Origin: Bacteroidota bacterium
GTDB taxonomy: Bacteria; Bacteroidota; Bacteroidia; Chitinophagales; Chitinophagaceae
Reading direction: 5' to 3'
DNA: 37,592 nucleotides
NCBI GenBank assembly: GCA_947487525.1
Contig: CANKWR010000013.1
Span: 1-37,592 of the forward strand
Positions 18,522 through 29,700 of the stretch are shown piece after piece (position 1 is the stretch's first letter; each line of letters starts with the position of its first letter). The notes below the pieces were generated by a model, which saw only the letters and a list, made by a program, of their open reading frames with translations, was not told the origin of the DNA and ran no database searches. The translations under genes were made by a program, and so were the position numbers.

Positions 18522-20054
18522 ATGAAAAAATATATTTCATTCTTTTTGATTGCTTTAAGTTTTTCGCTAAATACAAACGCGAATAATTTGACAATTTCAA
18601 CACCTATTTACAATGATGGCAATAAAACTGTGACATTCAATGTTTCATGGGATAATAGTTGGAAATTATCTTCGGGACCCAGTAATTGGGATGGGGTTTG
18701 GGTATTTATAAAAAGACAGGCTTGTTCCAATACCAATATTTGGGCAACTGCATTAGTAAGCACAACATCAGGGGATCATACTACTTCCGTTGCAAGTGGG
18801 ACTAATTTATTATCAGTGGATGCAGTGAGTGATGGGATGGGTGTTTTTTTAAGAAGAACGTTTAGCGGGATGGGTAATATAGCTACGCACACAATTACCC
18901 TTAAACTAAATGGTTCGATGACAACAAGTCCTTCAATCACACCAAGTTCGGCAGATAATTTTAGAATATTTGGTATGGAAATGGTGTATGTACCACAGGG
19001 TCAATTTTATCTTGGAGATGGAAGACAATCTAATTCTTATAATTTTTCGAATGGTAATAATGCGGGCACCCCACTTTTAATTACTGCAGCAATTCAAGCA
19101 GCAGGATTAGGCGCTGCTACCAATTACACTTCGAATCCAATGTATGGTTGTCCGAACTATTTACCTGCTTCCTATCCAACTGGATTTAATGGTTTTTGGT
19201 GTATGAAATATGAAGCAACCTCTGTGAGTTATGTTGATTTTTTAAATACACTTACTTATGATCAACAAGCGGTAAGACTATCAAAATGGGGAACTAGGTA
19301 CCCCAATTCTGTCAATACTTATTTTGGAAATGGTGGTCAAAAAGGAAGTATTTATACAAGTGTCGCTGGAACATTTAATACCATCCCTGCTACTTTTACC
19401 TACAATACATCTTACATGAATTACACTCCAGTAATTTATTTGAGTTGGACGGACTTAACTGCTTATTTAGACTGGGCAGGACTAAGACCTATGAATGATT
19501 TTGAATTTGAAAAAGCTTGTAGAGGCCCTTTAAACCCAATCCCAAATGAATATCCTTGGGGGAATACTTTGATTACCCAGGCAACAGGCACGGGCTCAAA
19601 CAACGGAACCTTTCAAGAAAGAGTTGGTCAGAGCGGGGAAGGGTTGTGCTTTTATAGCTGGAACGACCAAAACTGGGCACCGTATAGATCAGGTTTTGCT
19701 GCAACTGCTATCACAACAAGATCTCAAGCCGGAGCAACTTATTATGGAATTATGGAAATGGGTGGTAATGTATCAGAGCAAGTAGTTGGGGGAGGTAGTG
19801 GCTATGATTATTCCAACTTTACCACTGCGAATGGAGATGGTGCGTTGGGTGCAGATGGGAATGCGAATACGGATGGATGGCCTAGAGGGATTGGTGCGAA
19901 CCAAGGAAACTATTGTAAAGGAGGTGATTTTAATGGTTATGGTGGACATCCTACAATCATTCAAGTTTCTGATAGGCAATTTTATGGTGGCAATACCTAT
20001 AATAATGGTCAAAGTAATGGAACGGGAGGAAGAGGGGTAAGGTCATTTCAATAG
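18522..20054 (+). CDS. Secreted FGE/SUMF1-fold protein, copy 3
   Basis: 510 residues with a signal peptide (KKYISFFLIALSFSLNTNA). It has the same two-part plan as the previous two genes: a beta domain (VTFNVSWDNSW, DGVWVFIKRQ, DAVSDGMGVFLRR), then MVYVPQGQFYLGDGR (about 154), FWCMKYEATS, LRPMNDFEFEKACRG (about 320), YGIMEMGGNVSEQ (about 408) and the end GRGVRSFQ. The end of the fold reads CKGGDFNGYGGHPTIIQVSD. One Cys lies just before the KGG, but not at the FGE active-site positions. The three copies are diverged enough that they are not a very recent triplication. The gene lies 22 bases after copy 2 and 31 before the next, so it is probably co-transcribed. Confidence 0.85.
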   Translation: MKKYISFFLIALSFSLNTNANNLTISTPIYNDGNKTVTFNVSWDNSWKLSSGPSNWDGVWVFIKRQACSNTNIWATALVSTTSGDHTTSVASGTNLLSVDAVSDGMGVFLRRTFSGMGNIATHTITLKLNGSMTTSPSITPSSADNFRIFGMEMVYVPQGQFYLGDGRQSNSYNFSNGNNAGTPLLITAAIQAAGLGAATNYTSNPMYGCPNYLPASYPTGFNGFWCMKYEATSVSYVDFLNTLTYDQQAVRLSKWGTRYPNSVNTYFGNGGQKGSIYTSVAGTFNTIPATFTYNTSYMNYTPVIYLSWTDLTAYLDWAGLRPMNDFEFEKACRGPLNPIPNEYPWGNTLITQATGTGSNNGTFQERVGQSGEGLCFYSWNDQNWAPYRSGFAATAITTRSQAGATYYGIMEMGGNVSEQVVGGGSGYDYSNFTTANGDGALGADGNANTDGWPRGIGANQGNYCKGGDFNGYGGHPTIIQVSDRQFYGGNTYNNGQSNGTGGRGVRSFQ

Positions 20055-20085
20055 TGACGTACATTAACAAACAAGAAAGCAAGTA

Positions 20086-23000
20086 GTGAATTTAAAAAAG
20101 TATTTATTATTCTTACTTTTTACCATGAGTATAAATTGTGTTTGGGCTCAAACCAATTTTTATATGGGTGGTACATCAGGTTCAGGTACAGGCATGAAAT
20201 CCATGCTTATTGCTGCTGCATGTACTCCAACTTATGATTCCACATTGCTTTTTTATCGAGGTGGTAACTATGGTAGCTATGCTAATATTTCAATTAATGC
20301 AACAGCTTGTCCAACAAGGATAGATAGTACCATTTCATTTTATCGCGGGGGAAATTATGGTAGTTATGGTACAACTGCAATTAGCGCCACATCCTGCCCT
20401 ACTTTTTTAGATTCAACGATAAGTTTTTATCGAGGTGGTAACTTTGGAAGTTATAGCAACACCAATATTAGTGGGTCTGTATGTGTGTATGCTTTAGATA
20501 GCTCCGTGTTAATATACAAAGGAGGCAACTATGGCTCCTATAGTAATACAATGATAAGTGCTTCAACATGTCCATTTCCGCAACCAATTAATATTTGGAT
20601 GGGTGGGGCTTCTTCAAATAGTGCGCCTGGAATTTTGAACACAAACACTTCAAAAAATACTTCTGGTCCATTTATTTCTACTATTTCAGATACGACTATC
20701 ATGAATGGCAACTGCGTTACCCTAACTACTTCAGGTGTTGGGGCAACCTCTTATGCTTGGAGTCCATCCGCTGGTTTAAGCAACCCAAATATTTCCAATC
20801 CAGTTGCAAGTCCTACCACTACAACTACTTATACGGTGACTGGTACTGGCTCAACGGATGGTTGTAGAAATGTGGCAACAGTGATTGTAACCGTAAATAA
20901 TACTAACGGAACCACTTCCATCAGTTATCCATCACAAATAAGAAATAGTATTTCAACCATACAGCCTGTAACGCTATCTGGTATAACCAATGGCGTGTTC
21001 ACATCGAATTCTGCTAATTTAAAACTGAATGCTGCAAATGGAGCTATCACTCCAAATACAAGTACAGTTGGAAGTTATGTTGTTACTTATACTTATGGTA
21101 TTTGTAATAATACCGTAACTACGCCAGTTATAATTACTTCGGATGCTACTAATAATGGTGAAGTGGAGTACCCTAATTTTTACATGGGTGCAAGTTCTGG
21201 ATCACTTACCCCAAAACAAATTTTGAATCAAGCAACATGTACAGTTCCCTTGGACTATACACTACTTTTATATATGGGCGGAACAACCGGTGCTGCTACT
21301 CCAAAAACAATTTTATCTCAAAGCGCTTGTACTGCATTAATTGATTATACAACATCATTTTATATTGGTGGAACTGCTGGTGCTGCCACTCCAAAAACAA
21401 TTTTATCTCAAAGCGCTTGTACTCCATTTATAAATCCATCCAATACTTTATATATGGGAGGAACATCAGGATCTAATACCCCTAAAACAATTTTGAATAA
21501 TACAGCATGTCCAATCCCTACTGGCACTAATTTTTATATTGGAGGTAGTGGCACTGGTTATGGTAATGGTAATTTAACACCTTCGACAAGTGCGTTAAAT
21601 GGAACTGCTGTTGCTACAAGAGCCGATACAACTATTTGTCCCGGCACTCCGATTGTTTTGAATTCATCAGGAGCAACTAATTATACCTGGACTCCTGCAA
21701 CAGGATTGGACAATACTTTAAATGCAAGTCCAACTGCTACGCCAATGTCCACAATTACTTATACGGTTGTAGGTTCTGGAGCAGGCGTGGGTTGTATTAA
21801 TACAGCAAAGGTTACCATCACGGTTTTAAAGGATACTTTAACTACCGTATCCTATGGTGCTTATGCTTTTGATGAAAACGATTTAAGGGTAAAGAAGGTA
21901 AACTTTATTTACGGTCCATTAACAGGTACATTTTCTGCAAGCCCAACGGGGTTATTTTTAGATCAATCCAGTGGTTCATTTACTCCCGGTTTAAGTACAA
22001 GTGGTGTTTATGCGATTAGTTATAACTATACTAAAGGGGTATGTAATTATAGTTATGTTTCCAATGTAAATATTACGACCTTGCCACCGGCCATTACTTA
22101 TCCTAATCCTAGTGTATTTTATATAAACTATGCAGGTACTTCAGTGTCTCCTTTAAATTCTGGTGGAAAAGCATTGGGTTTTGAATTATTAGATTCCTTA
22201 CCTGCAGGACTTTCGATGAATATCACAACCGGTGTGGTATCAGGCACCGCAACAACCCTTGTTGAAAATGCACAAGTCAGAGTACGTGCTTTTAATTATA
22301 ATAAACTAGGGGCTGCTAATTATAGTGATACTTATACAATGACTATTTCGGTAAGGAAGCCAATCATCAATTCTTCCACAGCTTCTATACCAAGTATGAA
22401 TACCACTTATGGTTCAGCATCTTCAGAAAATATTTTTAATGTTTCTGGTCAATATATTATTCAAAATATTTTAGTCACTCCACCAACTGGCTTTGAAGTA
22501 TCCAAAACAACTAGTTCAGGTTTTGCGAATACTGTTACGATTACACAGTCGGGTGGAAATATTACCAATACCACAATTTATTTAAGAATAAAAAATAATG
22601 CAGCGGTGGGCAATTTAACGGGCACTGTATTATTAACAAGTACTGCAGCGGATGATTATACTATTCCAGTTGCGACAAGTTATGTAGCACCTGCTCCATT
22701 AACGATTGCTGCTAAATATTTCCAAAAGTTTTATGGATCAAAAATAATATTGGGTGCCGGCAATAAAAATTTCGTAGCCACTGGACTATTGAATGGAGAA
22801 ACTGTTGGTTCAGTTACACTTACTGCCAATGGTGGAACTGCACCAAATGATACCGTAGGTATGTATACGATTACACCATCGGCTGCAGTTGATGGAACCT
22901 TCTCTCCTGCCAATTATAATATTACCTATACCCCTGCTCAATTTGAAGTGTTGTATAGTTTATACAATTTCCAAATGACGGGTACTACCTCCAACTGGGT

Positions 23001-23307
23001 TCAAGGAAAAGTACCTATGCCAAAAATGGTGGCTGGTGCTGTTTCCAATGTTACAAGTACTAATATGGTATTCACCTCGATTATTCCTGCGAGTTATGTA
23101 AATATTGCAGAAAGAGGTATTTGTTGGGATACCAGTATTAACCCAACTATTGCCACAAATAAACTAGCAGATGGCAATACCAATAATGGGTCCATGACCT
23201 CCAATGTGACTGGTTTAACCAGCGGCACCACCTATTATATTAGAACCTATATTACGGTAGGCAACTTTACCTACTATGGACCAAACGTGAAGTTTACAAC
23301 CCCATAA
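20086..23307 (+). CDS. Secreted modular protein with YxGG/Cys repeats, PKD, MBG and Fn3-like domains
   Basis: 1073 residues from a GTG start; the following NLKKYLLFLLFTMSINCVWA is a clear signal peptide, and no in-frame ATG serves better. Residues 25-185 hold FYRGGNYGSY-type repeats of 29 residues, each with one Cys. A related block with FYIGGTAGAATPKTIL follows at about 365-497. PKD/Ig-like domains lie at about 199-272 and 515-582 (YAWSPSAGLSNP, YTWTPATGLDN). A putative-Ig domain (PAGLSMNITTGVVSGTA) follows at about 700-760. Next is a common Bacteroidota extracellular domain with TPPTGFEVSKTTSSGF (about 765-865), then an MBG domain (about 872-955) and a fibronectin III-like end (LTSGTTYYIRTYI). 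No T9SS sorting domain is visible at the C-terminus. It is likely a surface or extracellular-matrix protein, and the last gene of the operon. Confidence 0.82.
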   Translation: MNLKKYLLFLLFTMSINCVWAQTNFYMGGTSGSGTGMKSMLIAAACTPTYDSTLLFYRGGNYGSYANISINATACPTRIDSTISFYRGGNYGSYGTTAISATSCPTFLDSTISFYRGGNFGSYSNTNISGSVCVYALDSSVLIYKGGNYGSYSNTMISASTCPFPQPINIWMGGASSNSAPGILNTNTSKNTSGPFISTISDTTIMNGNCVTLTTSGVGATSYAWSPSAGLSNPNISNPVASPTTTTTYTVTGTGSTDGCRNVATVIVTVNNTNGTTSISYPSQIRNSISTIQPVTLSGITNGVFTSNSANLKLNAANGAITPNTSTVGSYVVTYTYGICNNTVTTPVIITSDATNNGEVEYPNFYMGASSGSLTPKQILNQATCTVPLDYTLLLYMGGTTGAATPKTILSQSACTALIDYTTSFYIGGTAGAATPKTILSQSACTPFINPSNTLYMGGTSGSNTPKTILNNTACPIPTGTNFYIGGSGTGYGNGNLTPSTSALNGTAVATRADTTICPGTPIVLNSSGATNYTWTPATGLDNTLNASPTATPMSTITYTVVGSGAGVGCINTAKVTITVLKDTLTTVSYGAYAFDENDLRVKKVNFIYGPLTGTFSASPTGLFLDQSSGSFTPGLSTSGVYAISYNYTKGVCNYSYVSNVNITTLPPAITYPNPSVFYINYAGTSVSPLNSGGKALGFELLDSLPAGLSMNITTGVVSGTATTLVENAQVRVRAFNYNKLGAANYSDTYTMTISVRKPIINSSTASIPSMNTTYGSASSENIFNVSGQYIIQNILVTPPTGFEVSKTTSSGFANTVTITQSGGNITNTTIYLRIKNNAAVGNLTGTVLLTSTAADDYTIPVATSYVAPAPLTIAAKYFQKFYGSKIILGAGNKNFVATGLLNGETVGSVTLTANGGTAPNDTVGMYTITPSAAVDGTFSPANYNITYTPAQFEVLYSLYNFQMTGTTSNWVQGKVPMPKMVAGAVSNVTSTNMVFTSIIPASYVNIAERGICWDTSINPTIATNKLADGNTNNGSMTSNVTGLTSGTTYYIRTYITVGNFTYYGPNVKFTTP
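20158..20640 (+). repeat. Repeat block 1: 29-residue FYRGG...Cys units
   Basis: Successive units start with (F/I)Y(R/K)GGN(Y/F)GSY, and their Tyr codons lie at 20254, 20341, 20428 and 20515, an exact spacing of 87 bases. Each unit ends with a single Cys followed by a short tail with D-S. A longer first unit (FYMGGTSGSGTG) and a last partial one (IWMGGASS) flank them. DNA identity between units is only moderate, so these are old protein repeats. Confidence 0.85.
21178..21576 (+). repeat. Repeat block 2: about 30-residue YxGG...TPKTIL...Cys units
   Basis: Four units plus a partial fifth begin (F/L)Y(M/I)G(G/A) and continue TPK(T/Q)IL with one Cys near residue 21. Two neighbouring units share a long near-identical DNA stretch (CCAAAAACAATTTTATCTCA occurs in both, 90 bases apart), so this block has duplicated more recently than block 1. 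Confidence 0.85.
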
Positions 23308-23715
23308 TGGGGTCTATCTATAAAGGCGTATCAATTTTTCCTGGCCAATCAATGCCCTAATCGTTCCTCAATTTTGACTTTCAATTTAGAGATGGTATGT
23401 AATTATTTTTTAATAAATGGGCAATAGATTTTGTTGTTTTGCCTGATTAGCTGACTATTTTGGGAACCAAAATTGGACTAAATCTGTACTTGAGTAAGCA
23501 GATTTGCCCTTCTAAATAACCTTTACAATGACTTTTAAGCGACTTTTTATATAATAAATATCGTATTTATTATATGTTTATAATTATTGATAATGAACGT
23601 TTCATGTTTTGCTACTGAGAATTTTCTCTATTTTCTGCCACATTTTGTCCATATAGTATAAATAATGAATCTTAGAACTTCGACTAATAATAACCTTTAG
23701 AATTATTTTATCAAT
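23308..23715. other. 408-base spacer between the secreted operon and the second giant fibre
   Basis: No coding frame is supported on either strand. At the upstream end, ACCCC (23299-23303) and GGGGT (23309-23313) form a short dyad around the stop codon, without a T-run. AAATCTG (23480-23486) and CAGATTT (23499-23505) form a second dyad. A long AT dyad lies at 23549-23575 (own entry). TATGTTTA at 23573-23580 matches the Bacteroidota -7 consensus except for its last base, but no TTTG lies at the expected distance. A transcription start for the downstream fibre gene within this spacer is likely because of its size. Confidence 0.5.
23549..23575. promoter_or_regulatory. Perfect AT-rich inverted repeat, possible operator
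   Basis: Arms ATATAATAAATA and TATTTATTATAT are exact reverse complements of 12 bases around a TCG centre. The right arm overlaps the candidate -7 box TATGTTTA. It lies 140 bases before the start of the giant fibre gene. It could be a protein-binding dyad or part of a transcript hairpin. No T-run follows, so a terminator is less likely. In AT-rich DNA such dyads do arise by chance, but 12 perfect pairs with a 3-base centre is longer than expected. Confidence 0.4.
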
Positions 23716-26700
23716 ATGTTCAAAATAAATAAATATTATATTTTTATAATATTTACATTTTTAAGCAAGCTGGCTTTTTCGCAAGGCACGATCTCTCCAG
23801 ATGGTATTCTGTTCCAAGCCGTTGCTAGGGATGCGAATGGGAATGCAGCAGTAAGCAGAACCGTTTATGCAAAAGTGTCCATTTTAAAAGGAAGCGCTAC
23901 CGGTACTTCGGTATATGCTGAAAGCTTTGAAGTGACTTCCAGTGCGGAAGGTATTTTTACCATTATTATAGGAAAAGGGAATAGAACCTCTGGTGTAAGC
24001 AGTTTAGCAGCAATTGACTGGGGTGGATCCAATCATTTTTTGAATTTGAAAGTTGCGATTGCACCAACATTGCCAAGTCCTAACTGGGATGCAAATAATG
24101 AGTATATTGATTTAGGCACTTCGCAATTTTGGAGTGTACCTTATACTCTTTTTGCTACTAAGTCAAATTTTGCGGATTCAACTTCAACCATCACCAGTAT
24201 TTTGCCAGGGGAAAAGGGGGGAACTGGTATTAATAACAAAGGCAAAACCATCACACTCGGAAATAACATTATTACTAGAGGTGTTGGTGATTTAACCATT
24301 ACGACTACTGCTGCAAGCAATGTAATTTTTCCAACGGAGGGTTTATTAGCAACTACTCAATTTGTTGCTAATAAAATTGGAACAGATACAGTGTCTTTAT
24401 CCAATAGGATCAATGCCATGGGTATAGCATCTGGGAATACAGCGGCTTTGAAATTAAATATTTCAGATACTGCTTTAATGCTTTCACCTTATGCAACCCT
24501 AACAGGAACACAAGCTTTAACCAATAAAACAATTAATGGGATCACCCCAACCAACTTGCCTACTGGGTTTTCAATTTCTGGAGGAACAAGTACAAGAACA
24601 ACGGTAACTGTGGTAGGTGATGTAACTATTGGTGGTGTAAATTCTGGCGATCAGTTAATTACGTTAACTGGTGATGTGAGTGGGAGTGGAACTGGGTTGT
24701 TCCCAACTACAGTAAATAGTATAGGAGGTGTAAGTTCATCTACTATAGCTAATTTACCTACTAGAGTTGCTTCCAATACGGTAAGTATTTCAAGTAACAC
24801 ATCGAGGATTGCTGCGAATGAAACTAGTATTGCAACTAACACATCAAACATAGCTATCAATACTGCAAACATTACATCGAATACCAACAATATAAATATC
24901 AACACAACGGATATTGCAACTTTGAATTCACTCGTCACTAACAATACTAATGACATTGCACTAAGAGCAACAATTGCTTCCCCAAATTTTACAGGCTTAC
25001 CAACGGCCCCTACCGCACCTATAACAAATAACTCAAATCAAATTGCCACCACTTCATTTGTTTCTTCCTTAGTGACAGCGGCTACACCAGATGCAGATGC
25101 AATTACAAAAGGAAAGGTTCAATTAACTGGTGATTTGGGTGGAACCGCAGTGTCCCCAATTGTAAATAAAATTGGCGGAAAAACAATATCATTAGGCGGA
25201 AATTTATTAACTGCAGGAAATATAATTACCACAGGCAATAATTCAACTACGATTAATACAACAGGCAATACAAATATAACATTACCTATATCAGGTACAA
25301 TTGCTACTTTAACTGGCAACGAGTCGTTAACCAATAAAATAATTAACGGAGTCTCACCTTCTGCACTTAACAACGGATTTACCATTTCTGGAGGAACGAT
25401 TACGAATACAACGTTAACAGTTATAGGAGATGTCACTATTGGAGGTGTAAACTCGGGGGATCAATTAATTACTTTAGTTGGAGATGTGATTGGGTCAGGA
25501 ACTGGTACTTTTAGTACCACTATTTCCAATGGCGCAATAGATAATAATAAAATTGCTGTTGGTGCAAATATTACGGATACAAAATTGGCAACTATTGCTA
25601 CCGCTGGCAAAGTCTTAAATAGTGCAACTTCTTCAACAAATTCTAATACTGCTAACGCTATTGTTGCAAGAGATGCAAGTGGAAATTTTAGTGCAGGAAT
25701 TATTACCGCAGCCTTAGCTGGTAATGCAAGTACAACAACGGCTTTGCAAACCCCTAGAAATATTTATGGAAATCTATTTGATGGTACTGTAAATTTATTA
25801 CAAGTCATTACACCCAATTTTGGCGGAACTGGAGTTGACAATGGAACTAAGACCTTAACACTAGGCGGCAATATAAATACAGGTGGATTGTTTTCAACTG
25901 CAGGTGATTTGATTGTTACAGGAAATTATAGCACAACATTCACTTCGGTAGGAAATACGAATGTAACATTTCCTACCACAGGAACTTTAGCAACTTTAGC
26001 TGGTACAGAAACTTTAACCAATAAAACTTTAACTAGTCCTGTAATAACCACTCCAGTCGGTTTGATAAAGTCAGATGTTGGATTAAGCGATGTTGATAAT
26101 ACAACTGACCTTGGCAAACCAATTTCAAATGCCACACAACTTGCCTTGAATTTAAAAGCAAATACGGCTTCCCCTACATTTACAGGAATAGTGAGTGGTA
26201 TAACCAAAGCTATGGTTGGGTTGGGAAATGTTGATAATACAAGTGATTTAAACAAACCCATTTCTATCGCAGTTCAAAATGCACTTGATTTAAAGCAAAA
26301 TATTTTAGACGAAAAAGCGGACATTAATTCTCCATCATTCACAGGTACCGTTAGTGGTATTACAAAAGCAATGATAGGACTTGGAAATGTTGACAATACA
26401 AGTGATTTGAATAAACCAATTTCAACGGCAACACAGACTGCATTGGATTTAAAAGAAGCGTTAGCAAATAAATCGTTAGATATTACCACTGATGCCAATT
26501 CGGATGTGAAATATCCAAGTGTCAAATCGGTGAAGACTTATGTTGACAATACTGTTTTAAATAATAGAGCGGGTGATGCAACTACTATTGCAAAGGGAAT
26601 TGTGCAATTAGCTGGTGACCTGGGAGGTACTGCAGCATTACCATTGGTAAATAAAATTGGCGGGAAGTCAGTTACCTTAGGCGGTAGTTTGTCAACGGAT

Positions 26701-29700
26701 GGTTATTTTGCTACTTCAGGTAATTTTAGTACGACCTTAATTGCAACGGGCAATACCAGTTTGACATTGCCACTCACTGGAACCTTGGCCACCTTAACCG
26801 GTAGCGAAAGTTTAACAAATAAAATTATTAATGGTGTTACACCAACTGCACTTGCTACAGGATTTACAATTGCTGGGGGTACTAATACGAATACAACCTT
26901 AACAGTAGTTGGTGATGTTACGATTGGTGGCGTGAATTCAGGAGACCAGTTAATAACTTTAACAGGCGATGTTACAGGGAGTGGTACCGGAACATTTTCA
27001 ACTACAATTAATAGTGTAGGTGGAATAAGTTCATCTACCATTACTACTTTGCCAACTTTGGTTGCTACAAATACAGCAAGTATTACCTCTCTTCAAACGA
27101 ATGTGGCTGCGAATACCTCAAGTATAACTTCATTAGAATCACGTGTTATTGCAAATACATCAAGCATCACCACTAATACCAACGATATTGCTTTAAGAGC
27201 AACCATTGCTTCCCCTTCCTTTACGGGAACTCCGACTGCTCCTACTGCTGCAACTGGAACAAATACCACACAAGTAGCCACAACACAATTTGTTTTATCT
27301 AGCATAACAAATAGTGAGACTCCAGATGCAGATGCTACCACAAAAGGTAAATTAAAATTAACGGGTGATTTAAGCGGCACTGCTTCTTCGCCAATTGTAA
27401 ATAGTGTTGGTGGCGTTAGTTCTGTAACTATTTCAACACTTCCTACATTAATAGCAAGCAACACAGCGAGTATTACCTCCTTGCAAACGAATGTAACAGC
27501 AAATACTTTGAGTATTACATCTAACACTAATGCAATTGCTTCAAATACTTCAAGCATCACCACATTGCAAACGAATGTGGATGCTAATACAGCTAGTATC
27601 ACTTCAAATACGAACTCAATCGCAAGTAATACGGTAAGTATAACAGCCAATAGTTCGGCAATAACACTTAATACAAATAATATTGCAACGAACACAGCAA
27701 GTATTACTTCTAATACCAATGTAATCGCCTCGAATACAGCTAGTATTACATCGCTGCAAACAAATGTTGCAACGAACACCGCAAGTATTACTTCTAACAC
27801 CAATGCAATTACATCGAATACAGCTAGTATTACAACGCTGCAAACAAATGTGGCTTCGAATACAGCGAGTATTACTTCATTAGAAACTAGAGTTACTGCA
27901 AATACAGCAAGCATCACAACAAATACCGGTGACATCGCATTAAGAGCAACTATTGAATCGCCTTCCTTTACGGGAACCCCAACTGCATTGACCGCTCCTG
28001 TTGGTACAAATACAACCCAATTAGCAACTACTGCATTTGTGCTTTCAAGTATTACCAATAGTGTTACCCCCGATGCAGATGCGAGTACTAAAGGAAAAAT
28101 TCAATTAACGAATGATTTAGGTGGAACGGCTGCTGCACCAACGGTGAATAGTGTGGGTGGCGTAAGTTCATCAACGATAGCTAGCTTGCCAACAACTGTT
28201 GCGTCGAATACAGCAAGCATCACTGCAAATACAGCAAGTATAACAACGAACACTAATAATATTGCATCAAATACTTCTAGTATTACCTCGCTTCAAGCAA
28301 GTGTATCAGCGAATACAGCAAGCATCACTGCCAATGCTGCAAGTATTGCAACAAATACTGCTAATATTACTACTAATACAAATAATATTGCATCAAATAC
28401 TTCAAGTATCACGGCATTACAAACAAATGTGGCTTCGAACACAGCGAGCATTGTAACAAACACTGCTAACATTGCAACGAACACCAGTAATATTGCATCT
28501 AATACATCAAGTATTACTTCGCTTCAAACAAATGTGGCTTCGAATACAGCGAGTATTACTTCCTTAGAAACCAGAGTTACTGCCAATACAGCTAGCATTA
28601 CCACTAATACAAGTGACATCGCGACCAATACCAATGACATTGCATTAAGAGCAACAATTGCTTCACCATCTTTCACAGGAACACCAACTGCACCAACCCC
28701 TGCGGCAGGAACAAGTAACACACAAATTGCGACTACAGCATTTGTTGCATCAGTTGTTGGAGGTTCGGCCACCCCCGATGCAGATGCGAGCACCAAAGGA
28801 AAAATTCAATTAACGAATGATTTAGGTGGAACAGCTGCTGCACCAACAGTGAATAGTGTAGGTGGTGTAAGTTCATCAACGATTACAACATTGCCAACAA
28901 CTGTTGCGTCGAATACAGCAAGCATCACTGCCAATACTGCGAGCATTGCAACAAATACGGCTAACATTACTACGAACACCAGTAATATTGCATCTAATAC
29001 ATCAAGTATTACCTCGCTTCAAACAAATGTATCAGCGAATACAGCGAGTATTACTGCAAATACATCAAGCATTGCAACGAACACAGCTAACATTACAACG
29101 AACACAAATAATATTGCATCAAATACTTCAAGTATTACGGTATTACAAACAAATGTGGCTTCGAATACAGCGAGTATTACTTCATTAGAAACTAGAGTTA
29201 CTGCAAATACAGCAAGCATCACAACAAATACTAATGACATCGCATTAAGAGCAACAATTGCTTCACCATCTTTCACAGGAACACCAACTGCACCAACCCC
29301 TGCGGCAGGAACAAGTAACACACAAATTGCGACTACAGCATTTGTTGCATCAGTTGTTGGAGGTTCGGTCACCCCCGATGCAGATGCGAGTACTAAAGGA
29401 AAAATTCAATTAACGAATGATTTAGGTGGAACGGCTGTTGCACCAATGGTGAATAGTGTGGGTGGCGTAAGTTCATCAACGATAGCTAGCTTGCCAACAA
29501 CTGTTGCGTCGAATACTTCAAGTATTTCCTCGCTTCAAACAAGTGTATCAGCGAATACAGCAAGCATCACTGCCAATACAGCGAGCATTGCAACAAATGC
29601 TGCTAACATTACAACGAATACGAGTAATATTGCATCTAATACATCAAGTATTACTTCGCTTCAAACAAATGTATCAGCGAATACAGCGAGTATTACTTCA

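Noticed and set aside
15351..20054. Active formylglycine-generating enzymes for sulfatases
   Set aside because: The active-site cysteine pair is missing in all three copies and no sulfatase gene is in the window.
20254..20601. CRISPR-like array because of the regular 87-base spacing
   Set aside because: The units are protein-coding repeats in a single frame, their DNA is diverged, there are no unique spacers, and no cas gene is near.
27093..28058. Long antisense open frames in the fibre genes (for example 27093-28058, 9352-9819, 32034-32588 and 34787-35203)
   Set aside because: They mirror the repeat structure and biased codon use of the + strand genes, encode low-complexity Val/Ala/Leu-rich products, lack start signals and recur identically in duplicated segments. 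They are shadows.
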